33,630 bases of DNA, taken from Lachnospiraceae bacterium (GTDB lineage: Bacteria; Bacillota; Clostridia; Lachnospirales; Lachnospiraceae). The stretch spans positions 1 to 33,630 of the forward strand of contig JAFYTM010000198.1 in NCBI GenBank assembly GCA_017558865.1, in the 5' to 3' direction. A program made the translations under genes and the position numbers. Below the pieces are notes generated by a model. That model saw only the letters and a list, made by a program, of their open reading frames with translations, had not been told where the DNA came from and made no database searches. Positions 25,023-31,460 of this stretch are shown here, piece by piece; positions within the stretch are counted from its first letter, which is position 1, and each line of letters starts with the position of its first letter.

Positions 25023-25081
25023 ACACGGATTTACGTGTCCTGACCAAAGTAAACAAAACAAATTTTTTATAAATATTTATA
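25023..25081. promoter_or_regulatory. symmetry elements in the modA upstream region
   Basis: Two symmetrical sequences lie between the HAD gene and modA: a perfect 14-bp palindrome TATAAATATTTATA (25068-25081), and the inverted repeat ACACG-N6-CGTGT (25023-25027 and 25034-25038). I see no consensus promoter. Either element could be a molybdate-responsive operator, but neither resembles the E. coli ModE site. Confidence 0.35.
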
Positions 25082-25104
25082 CACATTGACAGTTTATCAC
25101 ATTT

Positions 25105-25761
25105 TTAAATAAATGTCATTTCTACACTCTGTCCATTGACAAGAAAGCTATTTGTATTTTTTCCCTTCCAGCCAACATCCTCTTTCTGGTCTCCCAAAAA
25201 TACCAGCGTAAAATCTGAATCAGTCTCAATACTTTTAAAAAACATTTCTGCCTTATTCCACGGAGTCACAAGGTCCGAACAGCCAACAGCCATTCCATCT
25301 TCATAGCAGACCCGGTTGGCCAGTATGTAAATACCGCTGCCCGACAGCCCCTGCTGCTCAAGCCACGCCTCTATTACATTGGCAACACCGGCAGATACGA
25401 TCCACACCGGAATCATGGCTTCCCGGCATTTTTCGAGAAGATCTACAGCTTCGTCCCTGGGCGTCAGCTGCTTTGCCACTTTCCGGAACAGATTCTCCTG
25501 AATATTATATTGGATAAATAAATCCATCTGCGCCTGCCACCACTTCATGGCAAGCTGCTTTTTCACAGATATATTTTCTTCTGTTTTCAACATTTTTCCA
25601 TACTGCATATACAGAGAATCCCGTGCCTTCGTAATCGGTGCGGCCTCTCCCAACACCCGCACAATCCCATGCATGGAGCTTCCGGATACTGTCAAAGTGC
25701 CGTCAAAATCACAGACCAGAATCCTGTTCTTTTCCTGCAGTGCATTCCATACCTTTTCCAC
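25105..25761 (-). CDS. HAD-superfamily phosphatase
   Basis: The 218-residue protein has the HAD nucleophile motif DFDGTLTVS (18-26), motif II IVSAGVANVI, and motif IV FLGDQKEDVGW. The cap domain is small and helical (about 35-105), as in the pyrimidine nucleotidase and MtnX-like phosphatases. The substrate is unknown. The start codon is GTG at 25761, with GGAGAG eight bases upstream, 18 bases after the ligase gene. It is the last gene before modA and might remove a phosphate from a cofactor intermediate in the same pathway, but that is inference from position. Confidence 0.82.
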   Translation of the reverse strand: MEKVWNALQEKNRILVCDFDGTLTVSGSSMHGIVRVLGEAAPITKARDSLYMQYGKMLKTEENISVKKQLAMKWWQAQMDLFIQYNIQENLFRKVAKQLTPRDEAVDLLEKCREAMIPVWIVSAGVANVIEAWLEQQGLSGSGIYILANRVCYEDGMAVGCSDLVTPWNKAEMFFKSIETDSDFTLVFLGDQKEDVGWKGKNTNSFLVNGQSVEMTFI

Positions 25762-25779
25762 CTGTCGTTCTCTCCATTC

Positions 25780-26973
25780 TTATAAGCTCTGAACACTGCG
25801 TTTGGCAATATAACATGGAGCATTGTTTTTAGAAACTGCACTCCATGTATACTGCACCGGATACCCCTCCAGCACAGACGGCAGCTCCTTACAACTCCCT
25901 TTTGTATAACCATCTATGTTCAGCACACCGTCCTTTTGGCATACCCGATAATCAATGATCTGCTCATGTTGAAACAGTCTGTCATCCAGCTCCTTCATCA
26001 GACTTTTTTCCCCAAGCCGGACAATACGATCCAGCCTGTTGAGCTTGCTTCCGCAGGGGCAATCCTCCGGCAGCACCCTTGTATAATCTCCCGTTCTGTA
26101 GCGGATCAAAGGCATGGCTTCTGCCTGTATGGTTGTAACTACCAACTCTCCCCACTTTCCCCGCGGAAGTACACGCCCATCCTGATCCACAATCTCGACA
26201 ATCAGATCATTTTCCCTGACATGAGTCCCCTCAAAAGCCGGACAGGTCACAGCACCCCCAAGTCCGATCTCTCTGGAGCCATAATGAGGATATAATCTGC
26301 TCCCCAACCGTTCTTCAATCTTCTGCATGACGGTCTTCGGACAGGCATCTGCACTGACCAGTGCCCTGAGAAGACTGCTGTCCGGCCTCATCCGAAGCAT
26401 GGACAAAAGCGGTACCGGCATTCCCACAAAGGTTTCCGGCTGTTCTTTATCCAGCACCTGCAAGAGCTCACCGTAGGTCTTTCCAATTCCAACCGCAAGA
26501 GGTATGGCATCCAACCGTACAATCGCTTCTGCGATCAGCTCTCCTAATCCCCGATATCCGGAAAACGGCATACAGATCATCGTCTTTTCCCCTGGATATA
26601 CCAGCTCTGACAGTCCCGCTGCAAAAAAAGAAATCGTCCGTTCATTATCCGATTCTGAATAATAGACTCTTTTTACAGGCCCGGTTGTCCCGGAAGTCTC
26701 CTGCGTCCGGACACGGTCAATCTGGGACTGGCTTAACAGTACCATCCGGTGTCCATGCAGATTCAGATCCTCCTCTGTTGTAAATGGAAGCATTGAAATC
26801 TGTGACAGATGTTCCAGCCGTTCCGGCAGATGCTTATAAAATCCGTTTCTTTGCTTTTCTCTTGCCAAGAGCGTATTCAGTTTAAAAAGCTGAATACGCT
26901 CTATCTCCTGTCTGGTCAGAGACTTTTGTCCCTCTTTGTCCCTGACCCATTGATCCAGTTTTGATATGTTCAT
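25780..26973 (-). CDS. PaaK-like AMP-dependent acyl ligase / adenylating enzyme
   Basis: The 397-residue protein belongs to the adenylate-forming superfamily near phenylacetate-CoA ligase and coenzyme F390 synthetase. The phosphate-binding loop is QETSGTTGPVKRV (91-103), the aromatic substrate and ATP motif YPHYGSREIGLGG, and the aspartate motif MPLIRYRTGDY. A CxC pair (PCGSKLNRLDR) lies near the hinge. The C-terminal domain is shorter than in PaaK. Start ATG 26973 overlaps the stop of the radical SAM gene (ATGA). From memory, this matches what NCBI calls the DVU_1553-type AMP-dependent CoA ligase found near aldehyde oxidoreductase genes. The acid it activates is unknown, and no carrier protein is in view. 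Confidence 0.8.
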   Translation of the reverse strand: MNISKLDQWVRDKEGQKSLTRQEIERIQLFKLNTLLAREKQRNGFYKHLPERLEHLSQISMLPFTTEEDLNLHGHRMVLLSQSQIDRVRTQETSGTTGPVKRVYYSESDNERTISFFAAGLSELVYPGEKTMICMPFSGYRGLGELIAEAIVRLDAIPLAVGIGKTYGELLQVLDKEQPETFVGMPVPLLSMLRMRPDSSLLRALVSADACPKTVMQKIEERLGSRLYPHYGSREIGLGGAVTCPAFEGTHVRENDLIVEIVDQDGRVLPRGKWGELVVTTIQAEAMPLIRYRTGDYTRVLPEDCPCGSKLNRLDRIVRLGEKSLMKELDDRLFQHEQIIDYRVCQKDGVLNIDGYTKGSCKELPSVLEGYPVQYTWSAVSKNNAPCYIAKRSVQSL

Positions 26974-28403
26974 CGATACAATGTCTTTCCTTTCAGGCTT
27001 GTCAGATTGTACGCACAAAACGGCACCATCCCATAGCGACTGTCCATTTCCAATATGTAGCACCTGCGCAGACGTTCCAGATCCAGATTGCCTGCATCCT
27101 GAAACAGCATGCCCGATACTGCAAAGGTATTGTTGTGAAGCCGGATCAAAAATTCATCCAGCGAAGAGGTATCCAGCTGCATCTGTGCGGTTTCCTCTCC
27201 ACAACAGCAGCAGCTTTTCTCTTCCAACTCCGGTTCTGCACTGCAGCAGCAACAGCTTTCTTCCGGCTCCGGTTCTGCACTGCAGCAACAGCTCACTTCC
27301 GATCCTGTCCATTGCCGTGCAACAAACTCCTGCGCCTGCTTTGAGGTCTCATAAGCTCTTGCCGTTCCATGAATCAGCGGCCTCATGCTGCCATCCTCCT
27401 GCCGCATATAATTCCCCTGAAATGTACAGTATGGATTTGTCGCATTGCCGCCGGTAAAATGAGCCGCCTGCATCATACTTTCTGTCTGCTCCTCTATGAG
27501 AGACAGTAATTTGGGAATGGTCATACGATAATTTCCCTGCGCTTCCAGACACCGTCCAAAATAACTGATCGGCTGAAAATGCACACCTCTCACCACCGGC
27601 ATCCGGCTGACTGCATATTTCAGGATGGCACCCACCTGCTCTTCATTTACTCCCGGCGTAATAACCGGTACAAGAACAACACCCAATCCGGCACGTTCAC
27701 AGGCATCAATCACGGTCTGCTTTTTTTCCCACAGAGGTCTGCCCCGCAGCACCTGATATACGTTATCATCCACACCATCGAACTGCAAAAATACACAGGA
27801 CAGCCCTGCTGCCTTTAATTCCTCCGCATATCCAGGCTGTTCTGCCAGGCGCAGACCATTGGTATTGAGCTGGAAAAAAGTAAATCCCTTCTCCCTGCCC
27901 ATACGGATGATCTCCGGCAGATCATCCCGCATGGTCGGTTCTCCACCCGACAACTGGATATTAAACGGGCCTCCATGAGACATCAGATACTCCATCTGTT
28001 CTGCCAGCACTTCTACCGGCACATCCGAAGCATCGTTTCCTCCTGCTTCTGCAAAACAGACCGGACAATGCAGATTACATCGACTGGTCACCTCCAGAAG
28101 TACACAGCAGCCTTTTCGTTCATGGGCTTCGCACAGTCCACAGTCATGAGGACATCCATCCTTGACCTGTTTTGCTGCAGGAATATGATCTGCCGGCTGC
28201 AGATTCGCCCCCCAATCCTGATAGCTTTTCAGACTGCCCTCCCAGATCAATACGGACGTATTCCCATGCTCAGGGCATTCTTTTTCAAGATAAATGCCAT
28301 CTGCTTTCACAACCTTTTTTGCCGGAATTACTTTCAGGCACTCCGGGCAGACACTCTGTGTCTCCCCGATCACATTTCCACAGCAACAACATGGTTCAGC
28401 CAT
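26970..28403 (-). CDS. Cys-rich radical SAM protein of the molybdenum-enzyme cluster
   Basis: The 477-residue protein has the radical SAM cluster motif CNLHCPVC (C109, C113, C116), the SAM-binding SGGEP (152-156), and downstream strands typical of the fold. Before it are more Cys motifs: CCCC (5-8), CPEC (19-22), C43, CPHDCGLC (84-91) and C99/C100. A tandem expansion follows near 371-401, CCC, CCCC and CCCC, separated by acidic SAEPE spacers. The total is about 30 cysteines, enough for extra Fe-S or metal sites. AGAGGAGA precedes the ATG. Its first 34 bases overlap the 95-residue gene upstream and its stop overlaps the ligase start. From memory, it resembles a family NCBI names radical SAM (seleno)protein TrsS. 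I saw no in-frame TGA, so this copy appears to use cysteine. The product is unknown. Confidence 0.85.
   Translation of the reverse strand: MAEPCCCCGNVIGETQSVCPECLKVIPAKKVVKADGIYLEKECPEHGNTSVLIWEGSLKSYQDWGANLQPADHIPAAKQVKDGCPHDCGLCEAHERKGCCVLLEVTSRCNLHCPVCFAEAGGNDASDVPVEVLAEQMEYLMSHGGPFNIQLSGGEPTMRDDLPEIIRMGREKGFTFFQLNTNGLRLAEQPGYAEELKAAGLSCVFLQFDGVDDNVYQVLRGRPLWEKKQTVIDACERAGLGVVLVPVITPGVNEEQVGAILKYAVSRMPVVRGVHFQPISYFGRCLEAQGNYRMTIPKLLSLIEEQTESMMQAAHFTGGNATNPYCTFQGNYMRQEDGSMRPLIHGTARAYETSKQAQEFVARQWTGSEVSCCCSAEPEPEESCCCCSAEPELEEKSCCCCGEETAQMQLDTSSLDEFLIRLHNNTFAVSGMLFQDAGNLDLERLRRCYILEMDSRYGMVPFCAYNLTSLKGKTLYR
27228..27287. repeat. in-frame duplication inside the radical SAM gene
   Basis: The 21-base sequence starting CTCCGGTTCTGCACTG occurs exactly at 27228-27248 and again at 27267-27287, 39 bases (13 codons) apart. 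It encodes two of the poly-Cys plus SAEPE units of the radical SAM protein, which points to recent tandem expansion. Confidence 0.85.
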
Positions 28404-28657
28404 CGTTCCATCTCCTCTTTTTCATTCGTCCAGTTTTCCGCCGTATAATTGATTTTTATAATATGAGCTTTCAGTATTCCCTTTATTTCCAGTTTTTCTT
28501 TTTTTGCTGAAAATACAGGACGGCGAAACCTGTGATTTTCCCTGACTTCCCATCCGGTTAAAAACCGGCATAACTCTTCCCCTGTAATTGGAAGTTCATA
28601 TTCATATGTCCTGGCTTCTGCAAAACAGTTCTCTACCTTTTTGCATGTAAATATCAT
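28370..28657 (-). CDS. small uncharacterised protein between desulfurase and radical SAM genes
   Basis: I do not recognise this 95-residue protein. It has C5, C11 and C30, a central RRPVFSAKKEKLEIKGILK strand-rich stretch and a polar C terminus with no membrane segment. Its ATG overlaps the desulfurase stop codon (ATGA) with GGAGAG six bases upstream, and its end overlaps the radical SAM gene by 34 bases. Both junctions are typical of translationally coupled operon genes, which argues that it is real and works with its neighbours. Confidence 0.72.
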   Translation of the reverse strand: MIFTCKKVENCFAEARTYEYELPITGEELCRFLTGWEVRENHRFRRPVFSAKKEKLEIKGILKAHIIKINYTAENWTNEKEEMERWLNHVVAVEM

Positions 28658-29793
28658 ACTCCACTCTCCACAATATCCTGTACTGCACCAAGTACCTGTT
28701 CTACTTCCTCAGATGTCGTAAATCTTGACAGACTCAGACGGATCGTTCCATCAGGCATCTCAAGGTCTTCCATAATCTCCGGTGCACAGTGCAGACCTAC
28801 CCGACAGATAATATCATAACTGTCCATCAGAATATCTGACACATCCGCTGACGGTATACCTGGTACTACAAATGATACGACCGGTGTAATCACCCCTTCC
28901 GGTATAATGACTCTGCATCCCAGTCTCTGCAATCCATCCGACAACTGACACACTCGTTTGTATAATACTTCTGCTTCCATTGGATGCTCTCTATTCCATT
29001 TCAAAGCTGCCAGAAGGCCATGATAAGATGGCTCATTGCCGGTCCCAGCTTCCAGATGAAGAGGCATATTCAGCGGCATATCCTTCAAATCACTCATTAC
29101 TCCAGTCCCGCCGATGATATACGGTCTTAGCTCCAACCCTGGACGGACATACAAACCTCCGGTTCCCTGTGGTCCGAGCAGATATTTATGTCCGGTAAAA
29201 GCAGCCAGATCCACGCCCCAGCTTTCAAGCTCCACAGGGATACAGCCCAGTGTCTGGGATACATCCAGCAGCATATCTGCTCCATATTCTTTTGCCAGCT
29301 TTGTCAAAAAGGCCGCATCGTTGACCGCACCTGTCACGTTGGATGCATGGATCAATACGCATAATTGCGGTCGATACTGTTTTAATGCCCTTTTCCACAT
29401 CTCTGGCTGTACCCGACCTGTTTTATCCACAGAAACCTTATGGATCTTCACACCGTTTTCCTCCAGTCGATACAACGGACGAAGAACTGCATTATGTTCT
29501 GCTGTCGTTGTCAGCACCGTATCCCCAGCCTTCAGCGGATATCCGAAGATCCCCTGATTCAGACCCCAGGTAGAATTAGATCCCAGGGCAATCTGTTCCG
29601 GACAGGATATTCCCATCACTTCCGCCAGCTCCTTCCGGACTTCTGAAAACACATCAAAGTCCTGGATCCCTCCCCGGTTCGCGGCTCCCGGAAGTGCACC
29701 TACTGCTTTTGCCATAGCCTCTGCCACGATCGATGGTTTTGGCCAGGAGGTCGCCGCATTATTCATATAGATATAGGATTCAGAGCTGTTCAC
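28654..29793 (-). CDS. NifS-like cysteine desulfurase family protein (EF2568/TIGR01977 type)
   Basis: The 379-residue PLP enzyme resembles the desulfurase family associated with molybdenum hydroxylases (EF2568 type). The start NNAATSWPKP is typical, H100 (TTTAEHNAV) stacks on PLP, K203 in FTGHKYLLGPQG binds PLP, and the catalytic-loop cysteine is C336 in RVGLHCAPE. It would take sulfur from cysteine (or selenium from selenocysteine) and pass it to the XdhC/Mo-cofactor system. GTG at 29793, with GAGGTGA six bases upstream, is the start. The HD gene overlaps it by 14 bases. I infer the partner from context. The family is certain. Confidence 0.87.
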   Translation of the reverse strand: MNSSESYIYMNNAATSWPKPSIVAEAMAKAVGALPGAANRGGIQDFDVFSEVRKELAEVMGISCPEQIALGSNSTWGLNQGIFGYPLKAGDTVLTTTAEHNAVLRPLYRLEENGVKIHKVSVDKTGRVQPEMWKRALKQYRPQLCVLIHASNVTGAVNDAAFLTKLAKEYGADMLLDVSQTLGCIPVELESWGVDLAAFTGHKYLLGPQGTGGLYVRPGLELRPYIIGGTGVMSDLKDMPLNMPLHLEAGTGNEPSYHGLLAALKWNREHPMEAEVLYKRVCQLSDGLQRLGCRVIIPEGVITPVVSFVVPGIPSADVSDILMDSYDIICRVGLHCAPEIMEDLEMPDGTIRLSLSRFTTSEEVEQVLGAVQDIVESGV

Positions 29794-30283
29794 CAGTGAT
29801 CACCTCATACTCTTTCAACAATCTTTTCAAAATACGGATATCCCGTAATATCCTGTCTTTGATCGGCTTTTTTTCCAGAGCCTTCTGATACCGTTGCTCC
29901 AATGTGACTCTTTTGTCCTCCTGTATCAGCTTATCAGCCAGACAGACAATCACCCATTCCTCACAGATTGTTTCCGGCTCATTCTCCTCAAATCCCCGAT
30001 GCCGTTCGGCCACCTCTGCAAGCTGTACATATCCCTTTTCTCTCAGAAAAATTCCCGCTGCTTTTTCATGTCCGGACGACAATCTGCAGATATCATGCAC
30101 ATAGCCGCCATCCCTGCAAAGCTCCACATTCAGCGAGTATCCTTTCCGATTCAATGCATGTGCCATATGTGCAGACAGTTCTCCCACCGCCCTGCAGTGT
30201 GCTCTGATATGTACCGGCAATCCTGCTGCCTGATATAACTGTTCACATTCCTCAACCGGGATTCCTTTATATTCACAGGTCAT
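29780..30283 (-). CDS. HD-domain protein
   Basis: The 167-residue protein has an HD phosphohydrolase-type metal site: H29, the H63-D64 pair in YVHDIC, H72 and D117 in LADKLI. HD domains usually cut phosphate esters or nucleotides, but substrates vary widely. The start codon ATG 30283 shares its A with the stop codon of the C_GCAxxG gene (TAATG), with GGAG upstream. A longer in-frame start at 30352 lies inside that gene and is unlikely. It overlaps the desulfurase by 14 bases. Its role in the cluster is unknown. Confidence 0.78.
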   Translation of the reverse strand: MTCEYKGIPVEECEQLYQAAGLPVHIRAHCRAVGELSAHMAHALNRKGYSLNVELCRDGGYVHDICRLSSGHEKAAGIFLREKGYVQLAEVAERHRGFEENEPETICEEWVIVCLADKLIQEDKRVTLEQRYQKALEKKPIKDRILRDIRILKRLLKEYEVITGEQL

Positions 30284-30708
30284 TACACAACTCCATGCTC
30301 CTGAAGAATCTCCACACATTTCTGGAAGACATTTTCTACCACCTGTGGACACCGCTGCATCTTATTCGCTGGATTCCTCTCCAGAATATGATCACAGTCA
30401 CAGCCGCCATAAACTGCCCCTATGTGTTCTTCAAACCATTGGATCAATTCCTGTATCATGGCAGATGCCTCGGGGTCTTCTATCTCGTCTGTCTCGCCTT
30501 TTCCACAAAAGTATCCAAGAAAACAACATCCTCCGGTCAGTGCCCCACATACATTTCCAGAAAACCCCATCCCTCCATTGAGTCCGCTCATTGCACGAAT
30601 CAAATCCGGATTTTCCTTTCCTTCAGACTCCAGTGCCAGGATCATCAAAATCTGTGCACAGTAAAATCCCTGACTGGACAATTCCAGCATACGGTCAAAC
30701 AAATCCAT
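30283..30708 (-). CDS. C_GCAxxG_C_C family redox protein
   Basis: The 141-residue protein carries the family's cysteine pattern: C17 (YCAQI), then VCGALTGGCCFLG with C54, C61 and C62, then C68, C103, C105 and C120. Members of this family are poorly characterised, are found near redox and selenium-related genes, and probably bind a metal, Fe-S cluster or form reactive thiols. A GGAG site precedes the ATG. It begins three bases after the methyltransferase gene ends. From memory, it corresponds to the DVU_1555-type C-GCAxxG-C-C protein of sulfate reducers. Confidence 0.85.
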   Translation of the reverse strand: MDLFDRMLELSSQGFYCAQILMILALESEGKENPDLIRAMSGLNGGMGFSGNVCGALTGGCCFLGYFCGKGETDEIEDPEASAMIQELIQWFEEHIGAVYGGCDCDHILERNPANKMQRCPQVVENVFQKCVEILQEHGVV

Positions 30709-30711
30709 TCC

Positions 30712-31230
30712 TTACTCCTTTTTCCGGCAGATCACCATCTGATAATTATACTTTACCTGACAGGGAACACAATCTGCCGTTCCACGCCAGATTGCTTCTA
30801 TATAATATTCCTTCCACTGTGTGGTCAAATCTTCTGCATAAAGCACAAGAAAACCGGCTTCTTCTGCCTGTCTGCCAAGATCCTGTCCTTTCGGACATAC
30901 ATCCGATAACATCAATATTCCTCCAGGCTTCAGCATCCGACAGGCTTCCAGTAACGCTTTCTGTACATTTCCACTTACAAAAAATGCACACTGGCTGATA
31001 ATACCGTCAAACAATTCTTCTGAAAAACCGCTTTGAAGGAAATCCCCCTGCTCCACTTCTTCCGACTGGGGCTTTAAATCCATACCCCGGACTTTATATT
31101 CTCGATTCCGGAATAACCTGACAGTTTCTCCGGCTCCGGCCCCCATATCCAGAATACTGCTTCCAGGCAAAAGCTGGGACAGCGTCAGCATATTCAGACT
31201 ATGCTCCATGCCTCCGGGATGTCCCTTCAT
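30712..31230 (-). CDS. SAM-dependent methyltransferase of the molybdenum-enzyme cluster
   Basis: The 172-residue class I methyltransferase opens with GHPGG, then motif I ILDMGAGAGETVRLF (26-40), an acidic end of strand 2 (GMDLKP), and motif IV DGIISQCAFF. The post-motif LKPGGILMLSDV is typical. CVPCQ near the C terminus is a possible metal site. The start overlaps the previous stop (TAATG), with GGAGGA upstream. From memory, it resembles the DVU_1556 methyltransferase family. The acceptor is unknown, and a neighbour of the radical SAM enzyme is an obvious candidate for a shared pathway. Confidence 0.85.
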   Translation of the reverse strand: MKGHPGGMEHSLNMLTLSQLLPGSSILDMGAGAGETVRLFRNREYKVRGMDLKPQSEEVEQGDFLQSGFSEELFDGIISQCAFFVSGNVQKALLEACRMLKPGGILMLSDVCPKGQDLGRQAEEAGFLVLYAEDLTTQWKEYYIEAIWRGTADCVPCQVKYNYQMVICRKKE

Positions 31231-31448
31231 TATTTATCCTCCAATGCCTTTTCCACTGCCAGCACCTTTCCAAGAGCCAGCTCTTCCGGAACATACACGA
31301 ATCCACAGACTGGACACACCGGAAGCTCTACCGGGAATCCATTATCCAGATAAGTAAATTTTGCTTTTCCTTTGACCAGCGGCACTTTACATTTCATACA
31401 TTGCAATTTTCCAAGAGGGTCTATCTCGTAATAATTTTTTTCTTCCAT
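31230..31448 (-). CDS. small CxxC/CxxC redox or zinc protein
   Basis: The 72-residue protein has two CxxC knuckles, CMKC (17-20) and CPVC (45-48), as in a small rubredoxin-like or zinc ribbon fold. From memory, it resembles the DVU_1557 redox protein family. An electron-transfer role next to the Fe-S oxidoreductase is plausible, but a zinc-structural role fits equally. GGGAGGA precedes the ATG. It follows the large oxidoreductase gene by 12 bases. Confidence 0.82.
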   Translation of the reverse strand: MEEKNYYEIDPLGKLQCMKCKVPLVKGKAKFTYLDNGFPVELPVCPVCGFVYVPEELALGKVLAVEKALEDK

Positions 31449-31460
31449 ATATCCTCCCTG

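Noticed and set aside
24984..25104. Moco riboswitch or tungsten/molybdenum riboswitch upstream of modA
   Set aside because: The gap is 121 bases and AT-rich, and I see no stem arrangement like the Moco RNA motif.
26970..31448. Selenocysteine codons in the desulfurase, radical SAM or C_GCAxxG genes
   Set aside because: All frames run through without internal TGA, and the key positions are ordinary cysteine codons.
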